This document shows positions 17,088 to 26,451 of a stretch of 64,000 nucleotides of DNA, in pieces (positions within the stretch are counted from its first letter, which is position 1; each line of letters begins with the position of its first letter). The translations under genes were made by a program, and so were the position numbers. The stretch covers positions 682,001 through 746,000 of the forward strand of contig NZ_CP162601.1 in the NCBI RefSeq assembly GCF_040957575.1. The letters are read 5' to 3'. The notes below the pieces were generated by a model, which saw nothing but the letters and a program-made list of their open reading frames with translations, did no database searches and was not told the origin of the DNA. The stretch comes from Vibrio sp. HB236076 (GTDB lineage: Bacteria; Pseudomonadota; Gammaproteobacteria; Enterobacterales; Vibrionaceae).

Positions 17088-19082
17088 ATGAAACTATCAG
17101 TGATTCAACGAACTTCAACGGGCTTTTTCGTCTTATTTGCATTAATTGTCATTACTATCGTGATGAGCTTGTGGAGCTTGTCGTCAATCAACCATCAACT
17201 TGAACACACCATAGATACCTTAGTCCCTAAAGCTGAGCAAAGTAACCGTTTATCGGGGCTACTGCTCAACATCAACCGACTGGTCAGTTTGCATCGCATT
17301 GAGTCGCAAGAAGACAACCGAGACAAGTTTAAGTCTCAAGCGCAGCAGATGCAGTCTGCCTATCAAACCACGATACAAGCGTTACAACAGCGAGCCATGG
17401 CCAATGACAGCCAACATTTTGCCCCTTTGATCACAAAGATCCATCAGCACGCTCAATCACTGTTTACCTTGGTTGATCAACAATTTTTATTGCGTGAACA
17501 GTCTCTAAAAGCGGAGGCGATACAGCAACAATTGGCCGATGATTTTAGTAATGAATGGGCGTTTTTTAAAGACGACAGCCAATATGTTGTTGATGAAACG
17601 GCGCCCGTTAATCAATGGCTCGCGGAGGGTTTGAAAAACGATGGCTTGTTGTTGGGGCGAGCGGTGGAGCAGGCACTGTTTACGCAAGACTTACAGGCTC
17701 AGCAAACCTATTTACTCGCGATTACATCACATTATCAAGCGATGCTTTCTAAGCGCAGTCAGTTACAGGCCAGTGGCGAGGTTGACCTAGAGATCATTGC
17801 GCCTTACTTTGAATTGGTGGAAAAATCGATTGAGCCGGGCGGTTTGGTTGACTCTATCACCAATAACAGCCAATTTTTATCGCAGCAAAAACAGTTGCTG
17901 ACAGAGATTGATAGGACGACAGAGCAAGTTTTGCCATTGATCAAACAAGCCAATGATCTCGTGACACAAGAGCTGGCGGCCACCAAACAGCGTGCCGAAG
18001 ACAAGGGGCAAGTCATCTGGTTAAAGATGGCACTTGTGGCGGTGGCTTCGGTCGTGGTGTCTTTGCTGATCACTTGGAATGTCGTCACCGTGATTCGTCG
18101 AGGATTAAAGCAGACTTTAAATCAAATTCAATACTTGGTGGATGGTGATTTTTCCCACCAACAAACCAAGCTCCAACAAGGGGACGAATTTGGTTTGTTG
18201 AGCGATAAGCTTTCGGAGTTGACGGCGCAGCTTAGTTCGATAGTGGGCTCGGTTAGCCAAAATGCTTCCGAGCTGGCAAAAGGGGCCAAACAAGGGTTAG
18301 CCAGCAGTCAAACCAGCCAGAGCTTAATTGCCGAGCAGCGCGATCAAATTGCTCAAGCAGCGACTGCTATTGAAGCGATGAATGACGGAATTATCGATGT
18401 GTCGACCTTGGCCAGCGGCGCTAAAGACGACATCGAAAACGTGGTCGATTTAGCCTATCATGGCCAGCAAGACATCCAATTAACGCATCGGTTAACCTTA
18501 GAGCTTCGCAACCTCATGGGCGATGGCGTGCAAATCTCCGATGGTTTACGTCAGCGCTCTGAAGATATTGCCAGCACCTTAACCATTATTCAAAGCATTG
18601 CCGAGCAAACCAATTTACTCGCCTTGAATGCGGCGATTGAAGCAGCGCGTGCTGGTGAACAAGGTCGCGGGTTTGCTGTGGTCGCGGATGAAGTCCGTGT
18701 TTTGGCTGGGCGTACTCAAAAAGCGACCGTGGATATCATGGCGGTCATTGACTCATTGCAGCAAGCGTGTCAGCAAGCGGTGAGTATTATGAACCGGGGG
18801 GATCAGATGGTCGGTGAGTGCTCAGCGCACACGGAAAAAAACCAACAACAGTTACATACCATTGCCACCCACTTAGACAAAGCAAAGCAAAGCAGTGTAT
18901 CGATTGCCCAAACCGCAGAAGATAAGCTGGCGGTGGCTAAACAGGTTAATTGTATTATCCAACAGATTGTTGACTTGGGCACTTCAACGGTCAACGAGGC
19001 GGATAACAATGCCAAGGTCAGCTTAGCACTGCAAAAACTCGCCGATCAGCAACGTTCGCAAATCGCGCATTTTCGCTTATAA
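17088..19082 (+). CDS. Methyl-accepting chemotaxis protein with large periplasmic domain
   Basis: The protein has 664 residues. Transmembrane segments lie at about 10-32 and 307-332, flanking a helical periplasmic ligand-binding region of about 275 residues. A HAMP domain follows (about 333-385). The signalling hairpin tip is recognisable at about residues 504-540 ([20 protein letters not shown], then [12 protein letters not shown]). It would signal through CheW/CheA to the flagellar motor. It is divergent from the dctPQM operon, suggesting, without proof, that it senses the same ligand or its binding protein. Confidence 0.93.
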   Translation: MKLSVIQRTSTGFFVLFALIVITIVMSLWSLSSINHQLEHTIDTLVPKAEQSNRLSGLLLNINRLVSLHRIESQEDNRDKFKSQAQQMQSAYQTTIQALQQRAMANDSQHFAPLITKIHQHAQSLFTLVDQQFLLREQSLKAEAIQQQLADDFSNEWAFFKDDSQYVVDETAPVNQWLAEGLKNDGLLLGRAVEQALFTQDLQAQQTYLLAITSHYQAMLSKRSQLQASGEVDLEIIAPYFELVEKSIEPGGLVDSITNNSQFLSQQKQLLTEIDRTTEQVLPLIKQANDLVTQELAATKQRAEDKGQVIWLKMALVAVASVVVSLLITWNVVTVIRRGLKQTLNQIQYLVDGDFSHQQTKLQQGDEFGLLSDKLSELTAQLSSIVGSVSQNASELAKGAKQGLASSQTSQSLIAEQRDQIAQAATAIEAMNDGIIDVSTLASGAKDDIENVVDLAYHGQQDIQLTHRLTLELRNLMGDGVQISDGLRQRSEDIASTLTIIQSIAEQTNLLALNAAIEAARAGEQGRGFAVVADEVRVLAGRTQKATVDIMAVIDSLQQACQQAVSIMNRGDQMVGECSAHTEKNQQQLHTIATHLDKAKQSSVSIAQTAEDKLAVAKQVNCIIQQIVDLGTSTVNEADNNAKVSLALQKLADQQRSQIAHFRL

Positions 19083-19093
19083 ATTGCAGTAAA

Positions 19094-19454
19094 GGACATC
19101 CACGACCTCAGGACACCCATGTTATGCCCTTGATATCGGGACAGTCATCCTATCTCAGGACAGCCATACTTTATGGGAAACTTGTACCGTAAAGTGAAGT
19201 GATAATGGGTGTCCCGTGATGTCTTAATATGGGTGTCCAAAGCGATACCAGGACAAAGCGACCTCAGGACACCCATGTTATGCCCTTGATATCGGTGTGG
19301 TATCGGGACAGTCATCCTATCTCAGGAAAGTCATACTTTATGAAGAGCCTTTACCGCAAAGAGCAGTGACCAAATGGGTGTCCTGTGATGTCTTAATATG
19401 GGTGTCCAGGTTTTTGGACATCCAGGTTTTGGGCAGATCAGGAGATGGGTGTCC
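19094..19454. repeat. Cluster A of the GGACANYCA/TGGGTGTCC motif family, with a duplicated ~140-base unit
   Basis: About thirteen copies of a 9-base motif fill this gap. GGACA-type copies are at 19094, 19111, 19139, 19158, 19267, 19306, 19325 (degenerate) and 19416. TGGGTGTCC copies are at 19206, 19230, 19375, 19399 and 19446. Two imperfect direct repeats, 19104-19238 and 19260-19407, each carry GGACA-type copies on the left and two inverted TGGGTGTCC copies on the right; the second has a ~10-base insertion. The facing arrangement resembles REP doublets. No protein is encoded. The same motif recurs around the RAYT gene about 12 kb away. Confidence 0.85.
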
Positions 19455-19483
19455 TGTGCTTGGTGATTGAGTGCTAATAAAAA

Positions 19484-19510
19484 AGCCAAGCTCTAATGGA
19501 GAGCTTGGCT
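19484..19510 (-). terminator. Rho-independent terminator downstream of the OYE gene
   Basis: An 11-base perfect stem AGCCAAGCTCT/AGAGCTTGGCT with a 5-base loop is followed on the minus strand by six T. It is 17 bases after the stop codon of the Old Yellow Enzyme gene. Confidence 0.92.
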
Positions 19511-19526
19511 CAAACTTGCTGAGTGA

Positions 19527-20603
19527 TCAGTTATCTAAACGAGGGTAATCGGTATAGCCAGGGGCACCGCCAAGATAAAATAGCTCTGGCTTGGCGTCAT
19601 TGAGTGGCGCGTCGGCTTTAAAGCGCTCAACTAAATCTGGGTTAGCGATAAAGGGAACGCCAAATGCAACGGTGTCGGCTTGATGGTTTGCGATGACTTG
19701 ATTCGCCTCTTCTTTGCTGTAGCCCATATTGGTCATCAGGTTGCCTTGATAAATCTCACGAGCTGTTGGGATGACATCGGCTTTTTGCTCTCCTTTGAAG
19801 TCGGCGCGCATCACATGCCAGTAAGCTAAGTCGTAGCGGTTAACCTGCTCTGCCAGGTAGCGAATGAGCCCAACAGGATCGCTGTCTTTCATGTCGTTAA
19901 AGCCGTTGAGCGGTGAAGTGCGAAGCCCAACACGACCGTTTCCCCAAACCTCGGTGACCGCATCTAGGATCTCAAATAACAAGCGTGCGCGATTTTCGAT
20001 TGAACCACCGTATTGGTCTGTGCGTTGGTTCGAGCTTTCACGTAAGAAATTATCGATTAAGTAACCATTGGCACCGTGAACTTCAATCCCATCGAACCCT
20101 GCCGCTTTAGCGTTGATTGCACCTTGTTTAAAAGCGGCGACGATCTCTGGGATCTCACTGGTTTCTAATGCGCGTGGCACGGTGTAATTTTGCTTGCCCG
20201 ATGGTGTGTGCACTTGTTCATTTTCGATCGCAATGGCACTGGCAGCCACTGGGGTTGCGCCTTGGTTGAGTTCGGGGTGACAAGCTCGGCCAGCGTGCCA
20301 AATTTGCATGACAATTTTACCGCCTTTGGCGTGGACGGCGTCGGTGACTTTCTTCCATGCGGCAATTTGTTGATCATTATAAATGCCAGGTTCTGCATAA
20401 AATGCCGAAGTGCCTTCTTTGACCATAGTACACTCAGTGATCAACAGGCCCGCACTGGCGCGTTGTGCGTAGTACTCGACCATGAGATCGTTGGGCATAT
20501 GATCCTCAGGGTTGGCACGAGCGCGAGTGAGCGGCGCCATTACAGCACGGTTGCTCAATTCGATTTGACCAAGTGAAATGGGTGAAAATAAATCTAAAGA
20601 CAT
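19527..20603 (-). CDS. Old Yellow Enzyme-family ene-reductase (NemA-like)
   Basis: This is a 358-residue FMN-dependent TIM-barrel oxidoreductase. Recognisable segments are RAVMAPLTRARA (FMN phosphate side), QIWHAGRACHP, FDGIEVHGANGYLIDNFL with the His/Asn pair that binds substrate carbonyls, and RTDQYGGSIENRARL. It would reduce the C=C bond of N-ethylmaleimide, quinones or other enones using NADPH. It is divergent from a LysR gene 84 bases away, the usual arrangement for an electrophile-inducible reductase. The physiological substrate is unknown. Confidence 0.92.
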   Translation of the reverse strand: MSLDLFSPISLGQIELSNRAVMAPLTRARANPEDHMPNDLMVEYYAQRASAGLLITECTMVKEGTSAFYAEPGIYNDQQIAAWKKVTDAVHAKGGKIVMQIWHAGRACHPELNQGATPVAASAIAIENEQVHTPSGKQNYTVPRALETSEIPEIVAAFKQGAINAKAAGFDGIEVHGANGYLIDNFLRESSNQRTDQYGGSIENRARLLFEILDAVTEVWGNGRVGLRTSPLNGFNDMKDSDPVGLIRYLAEQVNRYDLAYWHVMRADFKGEQKADVIPTAREIYQGNLMTNMGYSKEEANQVIANHQADTVAFGVPFIANPDLVERFKADAPLNDAKPELFYLGGAPGYTDYPRLDN

Positions 20604-20687
20604 GTTTGAACCTCTATCTAATGGAGAAATACACGTTGTCGAATACGATTTTTACAGCCTATAATCATATCAATAATGAAACAATAG

Positions 20688-21662
20688 GTGTTTTGGAAAG
20701 TGATTGTTCGTGATTTGGCAACAATAGATTTTAGAACCTTAAGTATTTTTGTCCTCAGTTGTCGACGTTTGAGTTTGACCCAGTGTGCCCAAGAGTTAAA
20801 TTTACCGAAATCGAGTGTCAGCAAAGCGATTGCGAAACTTGAGCAGCATTTCAGTGCGCAATTACTCGAGCGGTCGACGCGGCGATTGGTGATCACGGAA
20901 GTGGGTCAGATGGTGTTAGATAGAGCTGAACATTTGTTGGAAGAGTTTCACTCATTGGGGCATGATGTGCAAAATATGGAACAGCAAATTCAAGGTCGAC
21001 TGCGTATTTCTGCCCCTCCTGCGTTTGATTCCTATTTGTCTGAGCATATTTTTCTGCCGTTTCTTAACCAGTGGCCTAAAGTGCAAGTGACGCTTGAATC
21101 AACCGATGAGTTTATGGATTTATTTTCTCATGCGATCGATATGGCCATTCGGGTTGGTAAGGTGGTGGATGAGCGGTTAGTGGCCAAAAAGCTCGGTTAT
21201 ACGACTCGCGTTTTAGCCGCCAGCCCCGATTACTTGGCTCGGATGGGCACCCCGCATACCCCTGAGCAATTGGCAACTCATAATGGTCTTCGTTATCAGT
21301 CTGCTGCTGATGTTGGGCCGTGGAGCCTCATTTCGCACCATGAAACGGTCAATGTTGAAATCAACAGTAACTTTTCGAGCTCCACGATTGAAGCGGTGTT
21401 AAAAGCGGCAATCAATGGGTTAGGGATTGCCAATTTACCGCTCAAAAATTTGACCAATGAACTCGAAAACGGTCGGTTAGTTCGCGTGTTGCCACAATGG
21501 CACGCGATTCCGATGCCCATTTATTTGGTTTATCGTCCCGGTGCGAATAAACCGCGCCGGGTACAAGCCATGATTGAGCATATTACTCGTTTGCAAGACC
21601 AATTTCAGTTTGGTCCAAGTCACGGCTTGTGTTGTGGCCAACCTGGGCAATGTGAGAATTAA
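20688..21662 (+). CDS. LysR-family regulator divergent from the OYE gene
   Basis: The protein has up to 324 residues. The N-terminal helix-turn-helix (LSLTQCAQELNLPKSSVSKAIAKLEQ) and RSTRRLVITEVGQ place it in the LysR family, close to the CrgA/DsdC-like group that often controls reductases. The C-terminal effector domain is complete, and the tail has four Cys, two in GLCCGQPGQCEN, unusual for the family. The frame starts with a GTG at 20688; a second GTG at 20700 is equally plausible. The gene overlaps the convergent Lrp-family gene by 4 bases. It likely regulates the Old Yellow Enzyme gene. Confidence 0.9.
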   Translation: MFWKVIVRDLATIDFRTLSIFVLSCRRLSLTQCAQELNLPKSSVSKAIAKLEQHFSAQLLERSTRRLVITEVGQMVLDRAEHLLEEFHSLGHDVQNMEQQIQGRLRISAPPAFDSYLSEHIFLPFLNQWPKVQVTLESTDEFMDLFSHAIDMAIRVGKVVDERLVAKKLGYTTRVLAASPDYLARMGTPHTPEQLATHNGLRYQSAADVGPWSLISHHETVNVEINSNFSSSTIEAVLKAAINGLGIANLPLKNLTNELENGRLVRVLPQWHAIPMPIYLVYRPGANKPRRVQAMIEHITRLQDQFQFGPSHGLCCGQPGQCEN

Positions 21663-22099
21663 CGAATGTCCTTAGGCGAGTCCATGACCACCATGGTCGT
21701 GATTTCTCTCACCTGAGGAATATCGCCGAGCACGTTTGAATGAAAACGCTTGTAGGCGGCAAGGTCTTTGGTTTCCACTCGTAATAAATATTCCGTGCCC
21801 CCGGTAATGTTGTGGCACTCGGTCACCTCTGAACAAAACTGAACGTGCTCTTCAAACGCCAATTGCGCCTTTTTGCTGTGATCGGCCAAACCAATCGCGA
21901 TGTAGGCGATAAAACCAATCGATAATTTTTGTTTATCAATGATGGCTCGGTAGCCTTTGATAATACCGCTTCGCTCGAGCTCTTGTACACGACGCAAGGT
22001 GGCGGAGGGGGATAAGCCAACTTTGTCTGCCAAGTCGACATTCGCGATTCTGCCGTTTATGTCTAGCTCGCGCAATATTCTTTCGTCAATTCGGTCCAT
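21659..22099 (-). CDS. Lrp/AsnC-family transcriptional regulator
   Basis: The protein has 146 residues. An N-terminal helix-turn-helix (NVDLADKVGLSPSATLRRVQELE) is followed by a RAM/AsnC ligand-binding domain (about 65-140) containing TECHNITGGTEYLLRVE. It starts MDRIDERILREL, as is usual. It is divergent from a LysE-type exporter gene, a very common pairing in which the Lrp-like protein controls amino-acid export. Confidence 0.93.
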   Translation of the reverse strand: MDRIDERILRELDINGRIANVDLADKVGLSPSATLRRVQELERSGIIKGYRAIIDKQKLSIGFIAYIAIGLADHSKKAQLAFEEHVQFCSEVTECHNITGGTEYLLRVETKDLAAYKRFHSNVLGDIPQVREITTMVVMDSPKDIR

Positions 22100-22205
22100 A
22101 GTTATCTTTTGTTGTTATTTTTTCGCGTTGAGTATCAATAAAAGCACAAACTTGCTGAGCTTTCCAGTTAGGATTGACATCTAACCATCGATAAGAGTTA
22201 TAGGT

Positions 22206-22790
22206 ATGTTTGAGTCAATTATCCCGTTGATCGCATTTGCGTTTGTTACTACGTTCACCCCTGGGCCAAATAATCTGATGTTGATGACTTCAGGTGCCAA
22301 TATCGGCTTTATTCGCTCTTTACCTCATGTATTCGGGGTGGTGTTTGGCTTTGGTTTTATGGTGTTTCTCGTTGGTTTAGGCGCCAGCGAAGTCTTTGCG
22401 TTTTTTCCTTGGTTACATCCATTGTTAAGTTTTGCTTGTATGGGGTATTTGCTGTTTCTTGCCTATAAAATTGCCACCAGTAATCCCAATTTAGCCACGC
22501 AACAATATCAACCGATGCGATTTGTTTCGGCAATGATGTTTCAGTGGGTGAACCCGAAAAGTTGGTCAATGGCGTTGACCGCAGTGAGTGTTTATAACCC
22601 ATCGGCAAGTGGTTCTGGCTTAGTGTTGGTCACGGCGGTCTTTATGTTAGTCAATTTTCCCTCGACCACCGCTTGGGTTGTTGCCGGTAAAAAAGTTCGC
22701 GGTTGGCTCACTCACGAGTATGCCATCCGACGTTTTAATTGGGCGATGGCTTTATTGCTGTTGTTTTCTACTTTGCCGGTGATGTTTTGA
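22206..22790 (+). CDS. LysE/RhtB-family amino-acid exporter
   Basis: This 194-residue inner-membrane protein has six hydrophobic segments. The family signature FTPGPNNLMLMTSG is at residues about 18-31, and FQWVNPKSWSMALTAVSVY is the second conserved block. It would export an amino acid or derivative. The 106-base divergent gap to the Lrp-family gene should hold the regulated promoter. The substrate cannot be read from the sequence. Confidence 0.93.
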   Translation: MFESIIPLIAFAFVTTFTPGPNNLMLMTSGANIGFIRSLPHVFGVVFGFGFMVFLVGLGASEVFAFFPWLHPLLSFACMGYLLFLAYKIATSNPNLATQQYQPMRFVSAMMFQWVNPKSWSMALTAVSVYNPSASGSGLVLVTAVFMLVNFPSTTAWVVAGKKVRGWLTHEYAIRRFNWAMALLLLFSTLPVMF

Positions 22791-22944
22791 GGCTTTATCT
22801 TGACAAAAAAAGTGGCGCGAACCTTTATTCCGTACGCAAGGCCCCGTAAAAGTAAGACTTTGACTTGCTGCTGATGTAAAAAAATAAAAAGTGTTTATTC
22901 TTTCACCATGATTATTTATTTTTTCCATCACAAAGGGATGCGTT

Positions 22945-24198
22945 ATGTCATTTCACGTTAGTTTTAGCACTAAACCTTTGCTCCTTGGTGTATTGGCTGT
23001 TGGAGCGGTGTCGTTAGCCGCATTGAGCTTTGCCGATCAAGAGAGTTCGCAATCTGAAGAGATCGTCGCGGGCCAAGAGCAAAGTTTGCCCAATGGCCCT
23101 GGCGCTTCAGATCATCAAGGGCCACCTCCTGGGCCGCCGCCGAGTGCAGAAGATGAAGCGGTTCGTGCTCGTATGGGGGATACCAGTACCTTGATGGGCA
23201 CAATATCCATCCCAGACACCGTCAAAACGTGTGGCACTGATGCGGGTTATGAGCGCTTGGTGTGTTTGACCAATGTTTTGAAAGAGACCTTATCTGATGA
23301 GCAACTGGCATTGACACAACTCGATTACTCGATTGAAAAAGCCAAAACGTGGAGTAACTTGCCAGCCGGTGCCGTACCTTCTCGGCCTGGGATTTTCTTA
23401 GGCGAGCTCAGCGTTAAGCAGCGTGGCATTGTGAAAGCCATTATGATGGAAGCAACGGGAAGCGACACCAATGAAGGCTTTGATGAAATGGTGCAGACCC
23501 TCAACGCCGATGATTACATTGGTACGATCAGCACGGATTATAAAGCGGGTTATTCATCGTTTAATACCAAGTTTGCTTTTTTAGGCGACCCGAGCTCGGA
23601 TGAAGTGTGGCAACTGTATTATGGAGGTCACCATTTGGCTTTTACCAATACGTATAAAAATGGTCACATGATTGGCGCCACCCCATCGTTTCGCGGTATT
23701 GAACCTTTCCCTGCTTTCGATATGAATGGGCGCACGAATATCCCGATGCAACAAGAGCGAGATGCTTTTGCCGCTATGCTAAATTCTCTTAGCCAAGATC
23801 AGCGTCAACAGGCCAAGTTAGCCGGAGTTTATCGAGATATTTTGGCTGGCCCTCAAGAGGATGATGCGATTCCCGAGACACAAGAGGGGGTGTCTGTCTC
23901 TCAATTGAACGATGAGCAAAAAGCCTTGGTTATGGCGGCGATAGAAACTTACGTCGGTGATATTGATGAAGCCGATGCCAATGCTTATATGGAGAAGTAC
24001 CGCAGTGAATTGGACGACACAACGATTGGTTATTCAGGCACTGTTGAGATGAATAGTGAAGATGACTATGTGCGTATTCATGGTCCGAGTGTGTGGATTG
24101 AATTCTCGTTGCAGTCGAACAAGTCAACCAACAAAGTCGGTATTCACCCGCATTCGGTATGGCGTGATCGCACCGATGATTATGGAGGCCAGCAGTGA
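22945..24198 (+). CDS. Secreted DUF3500-family protein
   Basis: The protein has 417 residues. A signal peptide or N-terminal anchor (about 1-30, ending SFADQ) is followed by a Pro/Gly-rich linker (GPPPGPPPSAED) and then a large globular domain. GGHHLAFTNTY, SFRGIEPFPAF and the C-terminal HPHSVWRDRTDDYGG are hallmarks of DUF3500 (PF12006). The conserved His residues suggest metal binding or catalysis, but no activity is established as far as I know. The last bases overlap the next gene (GTGA), so the two are translationally coupled. Confidence 0.82.
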   Translation: MSFHVSFSTKPLLLGVLAVGAVSLAALSFADQESSQSEEIVAGQEQSLPNGPGASDHQGPPPGPPPSAEDEAVRARMGDTSTLMGTISIPDTVKTCGTDAGYERLVCLTNVLKETLSDEQLALTQLDYSIEKAKTWSNLPAGAVPSRPGIFLGELSVKQRGIVKAIMMEATGSDTNEGFDEMVQTLNADDYIGTISTDYKAGYSSFNTKFAFLGDPSSDEVWQLYYGGHHLAFTNTYKNGHMIGATPSFRGIEPFPAFDMNGRTNIPMQQERDAFAAMLNSLSQDQRQQAKLAGVYRDILAGPQEDDAIPETQEGVSVSQLNDEQKALVMAAIETYVGDIDEADANAYMEKYRSELDDTTIGYSGTVEMNSEDDYVRIHGPSVWIEFSLQSNKSTNKVGIHPHSVWRDRTDDYGGQQ

Positions 24199-24776
24199 GG
24201 TTAAAGGCATACTCGGTACGCGGCTATGCGATTCGTGTTTGGCTTGTGCTCGGCGCATTAATGATGAGTGTCCACAGTTGGGCACATTCATTGCCGGGCA
24301 GTCAGCTAGTGCTGTCGCATCAAAAAGATCAACCCTTGATACTGACACTGCAATTTCCATTGGAAGAGGCGATCATAGCCAATCCTAAATTGACGTCACT
24401 CAATGACGAGACAGTTGGAGAGGCCATATCTCAAAAGGGCGCACACGCGTTGGGCGAATACCTTGGTCAGCATGTACAATTGCGGCAAGGGAAAAATGCG
24501 CTGCCCATGACGATGACCAAAGCCAGTGTTGAAACGGGCTACAATGCTCATGTGGGGGAGTTTAAACAATTAAATATTGACTATGAACTGCCTTTAGTAC
24601 GTGAGCAAGCGTTACCCTTGCTATTGAACTATAATGCTATATTACACCAAATCCGCAGTCATAAGGTGGATGTGTATTGGCAAAACCCCGGGGGGGATAA
24701 GCTGAGATTGGCTCACTTTGGTTATCACCTGCAGGATGGAAAACCCAAATCGTACTTATTGACGGCGCCTCAATAG
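24195..24776 (+). CDS. Periplasmic protein of unknown function, coupled to the DUF3500 gene
   Basis: The protein has 193 residues and begins with a GTG that overlaps the DUF3500 stop codon by 4 bases. A signal peptide covers about residues 1-30 (cleavage probably after HSWA). The mature part has no motif I recognise; it is soluble and mixed alpha/beta in composition, with LRLAHFGYHLQDGKP near the end. Coupling implies it works with the DUF3500 protein, for example as a chaperone or partner subunit. This is inference only. Confidence 0.7.
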   Translation: MRLKAYSVRGYAIRVWLVLGALMMSVHSWAHSLPGSQLVLSHQKDQPLILTLQFPLEEAIIANPKLTSLNDETVGEAISQKGAHALGEYLGQHVQLRQGKNALPMTMTKASVETGYNAHVGEFKQLNIDYELPLVREQALPLLLNYNAILHQIRSHKVDVYWQNPGGDKLRLAHFGYHLQDGKPKSYLLTAPQ

Positions 24777-24812
24777 CGATTGGTCATTCGTTTCTAAAGT
24801 GTCAAGCCAAGT

Positions 24813-24848
24813 AAAAACCTGATGACCGTCGGTGGTCAGCAGGTTTTT
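24813..24848. terminator. Bidirectional terminator between the DUF3500 operon and the alginate lyase gene
   Basis: AAAAACCTG...CAGGTTTTT plus TGACC/GGTCA form a long hairpin with one interior mismatch and A/T runs at both ends. It lies between convergent genes. Confidence 0.85.
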
Positions 24849-24882
24849 ACACAATTGGCTTAAGTAAGGTAATACTACTCGA

Positions 24883-25740
24883 TTATGGCGTTTTCACGTG
24901 ATAACTGAGCTCGGTAAAATGCGCTTCGCTTTCACCATTGGTAAATTGGTTATAGACCCCTGCTTTAAAGTAGCTGAGCAGGTGACGCCAGTAATCAATG
25001 TCTTTTTCTACCATGCGCTGGCCATTGACGTCTATCGCCAGGGTTTTGTTGCCAACGGTGATCGTGAAATCGGTACTTTTGCCTTGCGGGGCTGGCCCGA
25101 GGTCGATTTTCGAATAGGCAACATCGGCACGACACATTTCTTTGTCTTTATTTTTCTTACCAAAACTGCCTTTACAGATCACCGCATTGTTTTTGGTGAT
25201 GGCCCAAAAATGACCTTTTACCCCTTGATTGTCCTCTTTCCACACCACACGCAATAAAGGGTGAGGGACATTGTGAGTGCCTAAATCATCCAAGCCTTTA
25301 TTGTGTACCTGTAAGAAGGTGATCTCGTTTTGTTTAGACGTTGAATTGGCCATGCTTTGTTGTGGGTGCATGATTTCGACATTGGCATTTAGAGTATAGA
25401 AATGATCGGGTAAATCGGTGCGAAAGTTTTTTTGCACTCTCAGCTCGTTGCGCAAGTGATCATTGGCCATTTTAAATACCAGAGCTTGGCTTTGTTTGTC
25501 GACGTAAAAGTTGTCGTTCACGATGCCGGTAAAGTCATTATCAAGGCCAAAGTATTCTTTATTGCCTTTTTTGCCATTGGGATCGGAGATTTGCAGCTCA
25601 GAAGCGTTGAGAATATTGGCAAATTGAGAGTAATTAGCAGGCTCGCCGAGTTGACCGGATGGGTTAGAAAATTCAACACCAGCATAACTCATTGATGACA
25701 TGACCGCTAAGCCAGAAACGACAAGGTTTGATTTTATCAT
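24883..25740 (-). CDS. Secreted polysaccharide lyase family 7 (alginate lyase)
   Basis: The protein has 285 residues and a signal peptide (MIKSNLVVSGLAVMSS to about residue 20). The three PL7 active-site blocks are present: RNELRV, QVH and YFKAGVYNQ. Family members cleave alginate by beta-elimination; the His of QVH and a Tyr of the YFKAG block are catalytic. A Val in QVH is generally linked with polymannuronate or mixed preference, Ile with polyguluronate. I chose 25740 (AAGG site 7 bases upstream) over the frame start at 25770. No other alginate genes are adjacent. Confidence 0.92.
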   Translation of the reverse strand: MIKSNLVVSGLAVMSSMSYAGVEFSNPSGQLGEPANYSQFANILNASELQISDPNGKKGNKEYFGLDNDFTGIVNDNFYVDKQSQALVFKMANDHLRNELRVQKNFRTDLPDHFYTLNANVEIMHPQQSMANSTSKQNEITFLQVHNKGLDDLGTHNVPHPLLRVVWKEDNQGVKGHFWAITKNNAVICKGSFGKKNKDKEMCRADVAYSKIDLGPAPQGKSTDFTITVGNKTLAIDVNGQRMVEKDIDYWRHLLSYFKAGVYNQFTNGESEAHFTELSYHVKTP

Positions 25741-25963
25741 AGTAGGGCCTTTTGTATTATAATAGTTCAAAAGTGGGTATTTTTTATCACAAGTGGATTT
25801 AAGATAAAAATGGCGGGCTAAAAAGTGTGCGTTAATGCACTTTTCATCTCGGTTTAGGTATTACTTAGCTCACAAAAATCACCTTCAAGAAAGCGTGCCT
25901 GTCGTGATTGCTCTCGTTTGTGCGTATGCTGATAGTCTTGCCAACGACAGTGATGTTTATAAG

Positions 25964-26437
25964 ATGGAAATTATTCAAGCGCAACCATGTCATTTACCAC
26001 AATTGGTGCCAGTTTTTGATGCTTATCGTGTTTTTTATCAACAAGAGAGCGATCTTAACTTGGCTGAAGCCTTCCTTCGCCAACGAATAGAAAAGCAAGA
26101 GTCGGTCATTTTTCTTGCAATTGATGAGAAAGGAAAGGCATTGGGCTTTACCCAGCTTTATCCCAATTTTTCATCGGTCTCAGCCAAAAGAACCTGGCAG
26201 CTGAATGATCTGTATGTGGTGAAGTCTGCGAGAAGGCAAGGGGTCGCGAAGGCTTTGATGGAACACGCGTGCCAGTTCGCCAAGCGAGGCGGCGTGAAGG
26301 GGATTGCGCTTGAAACGGCCGAGTCAAACCATTCTGCACAGCGCCTTTATGAGTCATTAGGGTATGTGAAAGAACGTGGTACCTATCACTATTTTTTGTC
26401 GTTCATTGAGCCTGAAAGCACACCAAAATCACAATAA
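25964..26437 (+). CDS. GNAT-family N-acetyltransferase
   Basis: The protein has 157 residues. The acetyl-CoA-binding motif A is seen in LNDLYVVKSARRQGVAKALM (R-x-x-G-x-A), followed by NHSAQRLYESLGY in motif B. The frame extends upstream to 25835, but the domain starts at the ATG 25964. The substrate is unknown. It is 14 bases upstream of the ACT-domain gene and probably heads a three-gene operon ending in glycerate kinase. Confidence 0.88.
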   Translation: MEIIQAQPCHLPQLVPVFDAYRVFYQQESDLNLAEAFLRQRIEKQESVIFLAIDEKGKALGFTQLYPNFSSVSAKRTWQLNDLYVVKSARRQGVAKALMEHACQFAKRGGVKGIALETAESNHSAQRLYESLGYVKERGTYHYFLSFIEPESTPKSQ

Positions 26438-26451
26438 ATCAAGGCGGAAAA

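Noticed and set aside
19094..19454. CRISPR-like array of short repeats
   Set aside because: The repeats are only 9 bases, variable, in both orientations and irregularly spaced, and no cas gene is present.
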